This document shows positions 7,919 through 15,648 of a stretch of 64,000 nucleotides of DNA, one piece after another. Numbering within the stretch: position 1 is the first letter of the stretch; every line of letters starts with the position of its first letter. Source of the DNA: Parabacteroides sp900760525 (GTDB lineage: Bacteria > Bacteroidota > Bacteroidia > Bacteroidales > Tannerellaceae); assembly GCF_049860805.1 (NCBI RefSeq), contig NZ_CP187555.1, positions 5,022,001-5,086,000 on the forward strand, written 5' to 3'. Below the pieces are notes generated by a model, which worked only from the letters and a program-made list of their open reading frames with translations, was not told the DNA's origin and searched no databases. A program made the translations under genes and the position numbers.

Positions 7919-9826
7919 ATGACAGAATGCAAGGATGAACACATATTAAGTTCCATTGATAACCCGGAGGATCTGCGCAAGTTGTCCCCCGATAAATTAG
8001 GAGAGGTATGTGCAGAGTTGCGTCAATATATAATAGATGTACTATCGGAAAACCCCGGGCATCTCGGGGCAAGTCTCGGTACGGTAGAGCTGACGGTTGC
8101 ACTACACTATGTTTTTAATACTCCCTACGACCGGATTGTCTGGGATGTGGGGCATCAGGCGTATGGGCATAAAATACTGACAGGACGCCGGGAAGCGTTT
8201 CATACGTTGCGGAAGTTTAAAGGGATCAGTGGTTTCCCTAATCCTCAGGAAAGTCCTTATGATGCGTTTGTCGCAGGACATGCTTCAAATTCCATTTCGG
8301 CGGCGATGGGGATGTCGGTCGCTTCTGCCTTGAAGGGAGAGAAGGACAGGCACGTGATAGCTGTGATCGGCGATGGGGCCATGACGGGTGGTCTGGCGTT
8401 CGAGGGGCTGAATAATGCGTCGGCCAATCCGAACAATCTGCTTATCATTCTCAATGATAATGATATGGCCATAGATAATGCGGTCGGTGGGTTGAGCCAG
8501 TACCTGGTGGATATCACAACCAGCCAGACGTATAACAAAATGCGTTATGATGTATATCGCGGGTTGCGTAAGATGAAGCTGATCAATAATGATCGCCGGG
8601 GGAATATCCTTCGTTTCAACAATAGCCTGAAAGCATTACTCACGCAGCAACACAACTTGTTCGAGGGATTCAGCATCCGTTACTTCGGCCCGATCGACGG
8701 GCATGATGTCGATTATATGATCAAGGTGCTGAACGATATAAAAGATATGGAAGGGCCGAAGTTGTTGCATATCAAGACAAAGAAAGGCAAAGGATTCAAG
8801 CCCGCCGAAAAGTCGGCGACGGAATGGCATGCTCCGGGCCTGTTCAACAAGGAAACTGGAGAACGGATTATTGTCCACAAGCTGAACGAACCTCAGCTTT
8901 ACCAGGATGTTTTCGGGCATACCCTTGTCGAATTGGCCGAACAGGACGAACGGATCGTGGGAATTACCCCTGCCATGCCGACTGGTTGTTCCATGACCTA
9001 TATGATGAAAGCGTTCCCGAAGCGGGCGTTCGATGTCGGGATTGCCGAAGGGCATTCGGTAACTTTTTCCGCCGGGCTTGCCAAAGAGGGGATGATCCCT
9101 TTTTGTAATGTCTACTCTTCTTTCATGCAGCGGGCATATGATATGGTCATACATGATGTCGCCCTGCAAAACCTCCACATGATAATCTGCTTAGACCGTG
9201 CCGGCTTAGTGGGCGAAGACGGGGCGACGCACCACGGTGTATTCGATCTCGCTTACCTGCGTCCGGTTCCGAACCTGGTTATCTCGTCCCCTTTGAACGA
9301 ACTGGATTTACGCAACCTGATGTACACCGGGTACAAGGAAAGTAACGGCCCGTTCGTGATACGTTATCCGCGCGGTAAGGGAGAGATGGCGGATTGGAGG
9401 AACGAGATGCATGCCTTGCCGATCGGAAAAGGCAAGAAGCTCCGTGAGGGGGATGATATCGCGATCCTGTCGCTCGGTCCTATCGGTAACGAAGTGATAA
9501 AGGCAATAAAGGAGGTAGAGGGCGACGGCATATCGATCGCCCATTACGATATGATTTATTTAAAACCCTTGGATGAAGAACTGCTGCACGAAGTCGGTAA
9601 GAAGTTCAACCGTGTCATCACTGTTGAAAACGGCGTGATCAGAGGCGGATTCGGCAGCGCCGTATTGGAATTTATGGCAGATAACGGTTATACCCCGCAG
9701 GTAAAGCGGATTGGTGTGCCGGACGAGTTTGTCGAACATGGCCCGATCCCGGAGCTGTATAAACTCTGTGGCATGGATGCCGGAAGTATTGCAGGAGAAA
9801 TAAAAAAGATGGTTATCGGAGGATAA
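7919..9826 (+). CDS. dxs: 1-deoxy-D-xylulose-5-phosphate synthase Dxs
   Basis: 635 residues from the ATG at 7919 (an upstream ATG at 7823 would add 32 hydrophobic residues not seen in the family and would pass through the minus-7 box). Dxs condenses pyruvate and glyceraldehyde-3-phosphate with thiamine diphosphate, the first step of the non-mevalonate isoprenoid pathway. Visible: PGHLGASLG (46-54), HASNSISAA (121-129), thiamine-diphosphate motif GDGAMTGG (151-158) ending in NDNDMAID, the transketolase central domain with GIAEGHSVTFSAGLA, and the C-terminal domain beginning around DDIAILSLG. Length and order are normal. Confidence 0.97.
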   Translation: MTECKDEHILSSIDNPEDLRKLSPDKLGEVCAELRQYIIDVLSENPGHLGASLGTVELTVALHYVFNTPYDRIVWDVGHQAYGHKILTGRREAFHTLRKFKGISGFPNPQESPYDAFVAGHASNSISAAMGMSVASALKGEKDRHVIAVIGDGAMTGGLAFEGLNNASANPNNLLIILNDNDMAIDNAVGGLSQYLVDITTSQTYNKMRYDVYRGLRKMKLINNDRRGNILRFNNSLKALLTQQHNLFEGFSIRYFGPIDGHDVDYMIKVLNDIKDMEGPKLLHIKTKKGKGFKPAEKSATEWHAPGLFNKETGERIIVHKLNEPQLYQDVFGHTLVELAEQDERIVGITPAMPTGCSMTYMMKAFPKRAFDVGIAEGHSVTFSAGLAKEGMIPFCNVYSSFMQRAYDMVIHDVALQNLHMIICLDRAGLVGEDGATHHGVFDLAYLRPVPNLVISSPLNELDLRNLMYTGYKESNGPFVIRYPRGKGEMADWRNEMHALPIGKGKKLREGDDIAILSLGPIGNEVIKAIKEVEGDGISIAHYDMIYLKPLDEELLHEVGKKFNRVITVENGVIRGGFGSAVLEFMADNGYTPQVKRIGVPDEFVEHGPIPELYKLCGMDAGSIAGEIKKMVIGG

Positions 9827-9855
9827 TATATCCTCATCATTAATCTCTATATAAA

Positions 9856-11193
9856 ATGAAAATTATCATAGCCGGAGCCGGTGAAGTAGGAACCCACCTG
9901 GCAAAAATGTTATCACAGGAGAAGCAGGACATTATCCTGATGGATCCGAATGAGGAACGTTTGAATTTTAATAATTCAAGCATGGAGATCCTGCCGATGG
10001 TAGGTAATCCGACCTCCATCCGGGACCTGGAAGAAGCCGGTATCAGGAAGGCCGACCTGTTTATCAGTGTCACGCCGGAGGAAACGACCAATGTAGCAGC
10101 CAGTATTCTGGCTTCCAAATTAGGAGCCCGTAAGACGTTGACACGTATCAACAATTACGAATATCTGCTCCCCAAAAACAAGGAACTGTTCGAGAAGATG
10201 GGTATCAATTCCATGATCTACCCCGAAATGCTGGCCGCCAAAGAAATCGTGACGGCAGTCAAACGTCCGTGGACACGCCAGTATTGGGAATTATTCGGAG
10301 GCGCCCTGATCCTGCTCGGCGTGAAGGTGCGGGATAACTCCCGGCTTGTGAACAAACACCTGTCCGAACTACTGAACGAACAGAAGCTCTACCACATCGT
10401 TGCCATCAAACGGCAGAACGAGACCATCATTCCCCGTGGTACGGATCGTATCGAATCGGGAGATATCGTTTTCTTTACGACGACCAAGGGCCATATCGAG
10501 GATGTCCGGTTGCACGCCGGCAAGCGCGACCCCGAAGTAAAGAAAGTCATCATCATGGGCGGGAGCCGTATCGCGATCCGCACTTGCCAGTATCTCCCGA
10601 ACAATATCCGTGTAAAGGTAATCGAGACGAATAAGGATAAGAGCCATCGCATTGCCGAGGTCGTCCCCGGAAATGTGCTGATCATCAACGGGGACGGGCG
10701 CGACACCGACCTGCTGATGCAGGAAGGGATCAAGGACGCCCAGGCTTTCATTGCGTTGACGGACAATTCGAGCACGAACATCCTCGCCTGCTTAGCCGCC
10801 AAGCGCGCCGGTGTGTTCAAGACCATCGCCAAGATCGAGAACATCGACTACATACCATTGGCAGAAAGCATGGATATCGGTTCGGTGATCAATAAGAAAC
10901 TGATTGCCGCCAGCCATATCTACCAGTTCCTGTTGGATGCGGACGTGTCGAACGTGAAATGCCTTACTTTTGCCAATGCGGACGTGGCGGAACTCGTTGC
11001 CCGCCCCGACTCAAAGATTACCCGCAAGCAGGTAAAAGACCTGAACCTCCCGAAAGACCTGACGCTGGGCGGATTGATCCGTGACGGCGAACCGATGATG
11101 ATTAAGGGGGATACACATATCCAAGCCTACGACCACGTTGTCGTGTTCTGTTTAGATACAGCCATGCGTAAATTGGAGGACTACTTTAATTAA
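9856..11193 (+). CDS. trkA: Trk potassium uptake regulator TrkA
   Basis: 445 residues: two tandem RCK modules. The first opens with a Rossmann NAD-binding loop GAGEVGTHLAKML (6-18) and acidic MDPNEER; the second with IIMGGSRIAIRTCQYL (about 232) and a matching IETNKDK strand end, each followed by a TrkA-C domain. TrkA is the cytoplasmic gating ring of the Trk potassium channel formed with TrkH. The stop codon at 11191-11193 lies inside the 8-bp target duplication of the IS66 element; without the insertion trkA and trkH would be 1 bp apart, so they were a tight operon. Confidence 0.95.
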   Translation: MKIIIAGAGEVGTHLAKMLSQEKQDIILMDPNEERLNFNNSSMEILPMVGNPTSIRDLEEAGIRKADLFISVTPEETTNVAASILASKLGARKTLTRINNYEYLLPKNKELFEKMGINSMIYPEMLAAKEIVTAVKRPWTRQYWELFGGALILLGVKVRDNSRLVNKHLSELLNEQKLYHIVAIKRQNETIIPRGTDRIESGDIVFFTTTKGHIEDVRLHAGKRDPEVKKVIIMGGSRIAIRTCQYLPNNIRVKVIETNKDKSHRIAEVVPGNVLIINGDGRDTDLLMQEGIKDAQAFIALTDNSSTNILACLAAKRAGVFKTIAKIENIDYIPLAESMDIGSVINKKLIAASHIYQFLLDADVSNVKCLTFANADVAELVARPDSKITRKQVKDLNLPKDLTLGGLIRDGEPMMIKGDTHIQAYDHVVVFCLDTAMRKLEDYFN

Positions 11194-11242
11194 TATGTAA
11201 GCATCCGCCCCAGTACATCCTCCTCTAATTATATGTGCTCTT

Positions 11243-11250
11243 TATCTTTG
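11243..11250 (+). promoter_or_regulatory. Minus-7 box of IS66 transposition genes, copy 1
   Basis: TATCTTTG about 29 bp before the first ORF of the element matches TAnnTTTG; no clear minus-33 TTTG. The same box is in copy 2. Confidence 0.4.
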
Positions 11251-11278
11251 TTCCGAAAAAACAAAAAAAAGGACTCAG

Positions 11279-11812
11279 ATGAAAAATCGTGAAAAAGAAA
11301 TCTTTGAAAACGCCCAATTGTTATCAATGTTGTCAGAACCGGGTGAACTGAATGAAATAACCTTCGAGTACCTGCGTTACCAATCGGGCGGTGCGGTCCG
11401 CTTCAGGATTCACCATTACCGCTTTTCTCCGGAGAGCTTGGGCATTTATAACGTATCCGATCTTGTCAAAAGTAAAGAAGACCGGCATTATGGCCTTCCC
11501 TCAACGGACCGTGTCTATTTGTTTCCCCTGAAGAATTTCCATGCCGGCATCCCGTGCCTTAGCGGCATCGTGAACAGCCGTTTGGGACATTATCCGAAAG
11601 AGGGGGAAATCTATGTCTTCATCAACGGCGGACACAAGCAGCTTAAAGTATATTACCTGTCCCCTAACCAGGAACGGGTTTACCTTTACCATCTTTCGGA
11701 AGGGACTTATGACCTTCCCCGGCAATTTGAAAAACAATCTTACGAACAGGTAAACCGTACCTCTCTCGTCCGGTTGCTCGATTGTCCGAAAAAAAGGCGT
11801 AAAAGCAAGTAA
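11279..11812 (+). CDS. IS66 accessory protein, TnpB-like with N-terminal extension
   Basis: 177 residues. Residues about 75-165 (DRVYLFPLKNFHAGIPCLSG, then GEIYVFINGGHKQLKVYYL and the LSEGTYDLP ending) align with the TnpB (ORF2) proteins of IS66, which normally are about 115 residues. The first 70 or so residues (RFRIHHYRFSPESLG) form an extension; it may replace a separate TnpA, which is absent here. The protein is needed for transposition in IS66 relatives but its biochemical role is not known. The C-terminus is strongly basic (KKRRKSK). Identical in the second copy at 59830. Confidence 0.85.
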   Translation: MKNREKEIFENAQLLSMLSEPGELNEITFEYLRYQSGGAVRFRIHHYRFSPESLGIYNVSDLVKSKEDRHYGLPSTDRVYLFPLKNFHAGIPCLSGIVNSRLGHYPKEGEIYVFINGGHKQLKVYYLSPNQERVYLYHLSEGTYDLPRQFEKQSYEQVNRTSLVRLLDCPKKRRKSK

Positions 11813-11864
11813 TATATTTATAAATCAGTGCCATAATATCAAATATTATTCGTATCTTTATTAC

Positions 11865-13454
11865 GTGAAAGAGATGAAAACAAAGACGGCAAATAAAGTC
11901 CCCGAAGTCAAGGTCCCGCTGGCCGATTACCAAGCGCTGCTTGCCCGACGCAAGGCGTTAGAGGAGGAGCGGATGCAATGGCTACTCGAACGTCAGCGCT
12001 TATTGGACCTGAACCAACAGTATGTGTGGGAGATTTACGACCTCAAACGCCGCCTTTGGAGTCCCAAAAGCGAAAAAAGACTTCCCCGGGATCCCTCCCA
12101 GTTGAATATCTGCTGGGAAACGCCGGTAGACTCGGCTCCGGTGGAAACCGTGCGTGAAAAAGCACGTGGGGAAGTAGAAAAGGAAGAGAAAAACTACTTG
12201 CATGATCGCGACGGGTTCAAAAAGAAGAAACATAAAGGAAATATCCGTAAGCCTTTCCCCCTGGATATTCCTCGGCGGCAGGAGATTCTGGACCCGGCAG
12301 GGGACTTGTCGTCTTGTCGCCATATAGGACAGGAAATCACGGAAAAACTGGAGATAGAAAAGAATGTGTATGTCCGTCAAATCATCCGCAACAAATACAA
12401 AACCCCGGATGGACGTATCCTGATAGCGCCCCTGCCGGTCCAAGCCATAGCCCACGCCAAGGCAGGCGCCAGCGTGTTATCCCATATCGCAGTGGGCAAA
12501 TATGGCGACCACCTGCCTCTGTACCGTCAAATAGATATCTTCTCGCGCATCGGCCTTCACCTGCCGGCCTCGACGGTAAGCGACTGGTGCCTGTCCACAG
12601 CCCAGGAACTGGAACCAATCTACAACGAATTACGTGAAAAAGTCCGTTCCTCACGCTATGTCATAGCCGACGAAACTCCTTACAAAGTCCAGGGAAGTGA
12701 CCGTAAGGGGAGCTTACACCAGGGCTACATGTGGAATTTCTACTGCCCGGAGGTGAAGAGCCCTTTTTTCGAGTATCATAAGGGAAGGGGGGCAAGTTGC
12801 ATCGGGCTGTTGCTGGAGGGTGGGAAAGCAGTCCAAAGCGACGGTTATCAGGTATACGACATCTTTGACGACCTGCCCGGTTACCTGCATCTGTGCTGCT
12901 GGGCACATGCCCGCCGGAAGTTCAAAGAAGCCGAGAACAGCGATCCTCCCCGGGCGGGGGAAATACTTTCCCTGATCGGAAAACTTTACAAAACCGAATC
13001 CGAAATCAGGGAAAAAGAGCTTGAAGGAAATGCGAAAACGGCTTACCGCCAGGCGGAGGCTTATCCGGTATTGCAGGAAATAGAGGCATGGATCAAGAGT
13101 AACATAGGGCAGGTGAAAAGTGGCAGTCCGATGGACAAAGCCATGCAATACACTTATGCCCGTATGGAGCAATTATCGCTATACGTGACTAATGCCGACT
13201 TCCATATCGACTCCAACGCAGTGGAAAGAAGCATCCGTCCCCTAACCCTGAACCGTAAGAATACCCTTTTTTCAGGTTCCCACGAAGCCGCCCATGCCGC
13301 CGCCATTTTTTTCACACTGATCGGTTGCTGCAAAGAGAACAATGTCAATCCCGAAAAATGGATGCAGGACGCGCTCATCAGGGTGAAAGACGAACGCCTG
13401 GCAGTGGCTAACGACTACTCGAGCCTGCTGCCTTTCAACTGGAAAGATGCGTAA
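11865..13454 (+). CDS. IS66-family transposase TnpC
   Basis: 529 residues from GTG 11865, or 526 from ATG 11874; GAAAGAG just before the ATG makes the shorter form at least as likely. Domains: leucine-zipper-like coiled coil (about 20-70), a degenerate zinc-finger region that keeps little of the usual Cys pattern (about 140-175), and the DDE catalytic core with D269 (VIADETPYK), D326 (QSDGYQVYD) and E454 (NAVERSIRP), then the C-terminal helix HAAAIFFTLIGCCKENNVNP. All catalytic residues are present, so the enzyme should be active. It differs from the second copy at two residues (Lys/Glu at 121, Asp/Glu at 528). Confidence 0.95.
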   Translation: MKEMKTKTANKVPEVKVPLADYQALLARRKALEEERMQWLLERQRLLDLNQQYVWEIYDLKRRLWSPKSEKRLPRDPSQLNICWETPVDSAPVETVREKARGEVEKEEKNYLHDRDGFKKKKHKGNIRKPFPLDIPRRQEILDPAGDLSSCRHIGQEITEKLEIEKNVYVRQIIRNKYKTPDGRILIAPLPVQAIAHAKAGASVLSHIAVGKYGDHLPLYRQIDIFSRIGLHLPASTVSDWCLSTAQELEPIYNELREKVRSSRYVIADETPYKVQGSDRKGSLHQGYMWNFYCPEVKSPFFEYHKGRGASCIGLLLEGGKAVQSDGYQVYDIFDDLPGYLHLCCWAHARRKFKEAENSDPPRAGEILSLIGKLYKTESEIREKELEGNAKTAYRQAEAYPVLQEIEAWIKSNIGQVKSGSPMDKAMQYTYARMEQLSLYVTNADFHIDSNAVERSIRPLTLNRKNTLFSGSHEAAHAAAIFFTLIGCCKENNVNPEKWMQDALIRVKDERLAVANDYSSLLPFNWKDA

Positions 13455-13676
13455 TCCCTCCCATGACCAGGCCAAGGCACTGCTTCTTATGCTCTCAAAC
13501 ATGTAAAACGGCAAGTAATAATCGTCTAAAATATAGGATGGCTGGTTATAAATGCGTTCCTTTGCAACGTTGTCCGATGGGAACATCAAGGGGTGACTGG
13601 TGGCGGTTTATATGTAAAGACGAATTCTTTCACGTTTTGGGCACAAATAAACACGTACACGTTTGAAACTTTAATT

Positions 13677-13829
13677 ATGAAAATTGGTAGGATGGGTTGT
13701 CGCTTGGTTCAGGCGGCAACCCTTGCTGCTTTTATACATATAGTCTTTACAAGCGAAGTTATAGCCCAGGATCCTACTGATTTGAATAAGGATGATGTAC
13801 CGGGGCGGATGCTTACATTAATATGCTGA
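13677..13829 (+). CDS. Small signal-peptide ORF at the IS66 right end, overlapping trkH
   Basis: 50 codons starting inside IS66. The N-terminus MKIGRMGCRLVQAATLAAF reads as a signal peptide (basic head, hydrophobic core to about residue 30, then SEVIAQD). The frame continues through the right inverted repeat (DDVPGRMLT) and ends in flanking DNA at 13829, overlapping the first 7 bp of trkH. A near-consensus promoter (TTTG 13636-13639, 18 bp, CACGTTTG 13658-13665) lies just upstream. The same ORF in copy 2 is kept with one changed residue. Whether it is translated is not known. Confidence 0.4.
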   Translation: MKIGRMGCRLVQAATLAAFIHIVFTSEVIAQDPTDLNKDDVPGRMLTLIC

Positions 13830-15277
13830 ACATTCGCTTTATAATCAAGATGCTGGGGATGATGTTCATCCTCGAAACGCTGTTTATGCTGGCAGCAACG
13901 GCAGTCGCTTTTCTGTATAAAGGGAACGACTTCTATCCGCTCCTCCAATCGAGCGGTATCATGTTCGGAACGGGGCTTCTCTTTACGCTGATCGGGCTAC
14001 GGGCTAACGAACATACGGCCGGGCGTCGCGAAGGGATGCTGACCGTCACGCTGACCTGGGCCCTTTTCTCCCTCTTGGGAATGCTGCCTTTCTATTTAGG
14101 CGGATATATAGATAACATTACGGATGCCTATTTTGAAACGATGTCCGGTTTCACGACGACAGGTTCCACCATCCTGACCGATATCGAAGCGCTTCCGCAC
14201 GGGATCTTGTTCTGGCGGAGTCTCACGCAATGGCAGGGCGGCATCGGGATGATCGTCTTCACCGTCGCCCTGATGCCTATCATCGGCGGCGGAGCCACCC
14301 AGATGTTCAATGCCGAGACTCCGGGAATCACTCACGAACGTTTCCGTCCGCGCGTCACGCAGGTCGCCAAACGCCTTTGGGGCGTTTACCTGTTCCTGAC
14401 CATCGTCCTCGTCGGCCTTCTGTGGGCAGGACCGATGGACTTGTACGACGCGGTCAACCACTCGCTCACCTGCATCTCCACCGGCGGCTATTCTACGAAG
14501 AATGCCAGCATCGCTTATTGGAACTCCGCCTATATCGAATATGTAATCACGATCTTCATGTTTATCGGGGCGACCAATATCACCTTGATCTACTTCTTCT
14601 TTAACGGAAAGCCCAAGAAGTTGTTTACCGACGAAGAGATGCGTTGGTTCTTCTGGTTCGTGGCGATCATTACGGCGATGTCGACTGCCTGGATCCTGTA
14701 TAAAGGCATAGTGGGCGATTTTGCTACGGCTTTCCGGCAGGCGGTATTCCAGGTCGTGACATTGGTGTCGACCTGCGGTTTCGCGACGACCGACTATATC
14801 CCGTGGGGGCCGTTCTTCTGGCTTCTGGCACTTGTCTTGATGGTGGTCTGCGGTTGTGCGGGGTCTACTTGCGGAGGGTTGAAGATGGGGCGCTTTGTGA
14901 TCCTGGCCAAGAACCTCTTCAATGAGTTTAAGAAGCAGACGCATCCGCATGCCATCATCCCGGTGCGCATGAACGGGCACGCCATTTCGGGGGATATCGT
15001 CCACCGGGTACTGGCGTTTGCTTTCGCCTATATCGCCCTGATCTTTGTCAGCTGCTTAGTGCTGATGATCGACGGGGTAGGGTTCGAGGAGACGATCGGC
15101 GCCACGATCTCGTCGATCAGCAATGTCGGGCCGGGACTTGGCAGCTTAGGGCCGGTCGGTAACTATGCCGATGTGCCGACGGTGTCGAAATGGTTCCTGT
15201 CTTTCCTGATGATGGTGGGACGATTGGAGATCTTTACGGTGCTGACGATCTTGTTGCCGGGGTTCTGGAAACAGTAA
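13823..15277 (+). CDS. trkH: Trk potassium uptake channel subunit TrkH
   Basis: 484 residues, a polytopic inner-membrane protein with about ten membrane helices. The four selectivity-filter loops of the TrkH/KtrB family can be read: FTTTGSTI (about 110), CISTGGYST (about 220), VSTCGFATT (about 317) and ISNVGPGLG (about 433), each with the conserved Gly. It imports potassium together with the TrkA ring. The start ATG is formed by the IS66 target duplication (ATTAAT-ATG), so the coding sequence is intact but the gene has lost its operon link to trkA; its transcription must now come from IS66 or from read-through. Confidence 0.95.
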   Translation: MLNIRFIIKMLGMMFILETLFMLAATAVAFLYKGNDFYPLLQSSGIMFGTGLLFTLIGLRANEHTAGRREGMLTVTLTWALFSLLGMLPFYLGGYIDNITDAYFETMSGFTTTGSTILTDIEALPHGILFWRSLTQWQGGIGMIVFTVALMPIIGGGATQMFNAETPGITHERFRPRVTQVAKRLWGVYLFLTIVLVGLLWAGPMDLYDAVNHSLTCISTGGYSTKNASIAYWNSAYIEYVITIFMFIGATNITLIYFFFNGKPKKLFTDEEMRWFFWFVAIITAMSTAWILYKGIVGDFATAFRQAVFQVVTLVSTCGFATTDYIPWGPFFWLLALVLMVVCGCAGSTCGGLKMGRFVILAKNLFNEFKKQTHPHAIIPVRMNGHAISGDIVHRVLAFAFAYIALIFVSCLVLMIDGVGFEETIGATISSISNVGPGLGSLGPVGNYADVPTVSKWFLSFLMMVGRLEIFTVLTILLPGFWKQ

Positions 15278-15284
15278 TCGGTAT

Positions 15285-15470
15285 GTTACTTTTGGCTTGA
15301 TCCAAAAGTAACCAAAAGATCAAGGCTTAAGCTGGCGAGCTAATCCGTTCCCTTCGTTCGCTGTCGCATCTGAAACTCGCTGCGCTCAAACAGCAGATGC
15401 TCCGGGCGCTCACTACGGTCTCTGCGCTTAACGCTCACCAGCTTAGGCCGGAAATAGAGCCTGACGGCTC
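15285..15470. repeat. Intergenic block of nested hairpins after trkH
   Basis: A perfect 11-bp hairpin (15285-15295 with 15302-15312, GTTACTTTTGG arms) is followed by a larger structure: outer arms 15328-15340 and 15433-15445 (TAAGCTGGCGAGC against GCTCACCAGCTTA, one mismatch), inner arms 15366-15372 and 15394-15400 (GCATCTG/CAGATGC), and a small hairpin 15457-15470. No ORF. The regularity suggests a dispersed structured repeat, possibly mobile or transcribed. Confidence 0.6.
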
Positions 15471-15516
15471 TGTTGAGGATTGTATGCCGGGAGACTTCCC
15501 CATAAGCTATGGTGTA

Positions 15517-15587
15517 TTAAAAGCCCTGTAAGGGCGACATCTGTAATATCTTGTTATATAGAGGTGTCGCGCTTACAGGGCTTTTTG
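15517..15587. terminator. Bidirectional terminator between trkH and the surface-protein gene
   Basis: Long stem (about 24 bp, two or three mismatches) built on AAAGCCCTGTAAG and its complement CTTACAGGGCTTT, with T-runs on both strands, between two convergent genes. Confidence 0.8.
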
Positions 15588-15648
15588 ATGCTACTTTGTG
15601 TTCACCCTTTCAGAGTTCTGTCCTCACGTCAAGCGTGGGGACAGGGTC

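Larger units (their letters stand above)
11197..13816 (+). mobile_element. IS66-family insertion sequence, copy 1 (2620 bp)
   Basis: Complete element. Terminal inverted repeats of about 26 bp begin GTAAGCATCCGCCCC at both ends, with few mismatches. An 8-bp target duplication ATTAATAT lies at 11189-11196 and 13817-13824, the size usual for IS66. It carries an extended TnpB-like ORF, TnpC, and a small outward signal-peptide ORF. Nearly identical to 59748-62367. It is inserted between trkA and trkH. Confidence 0.97.
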
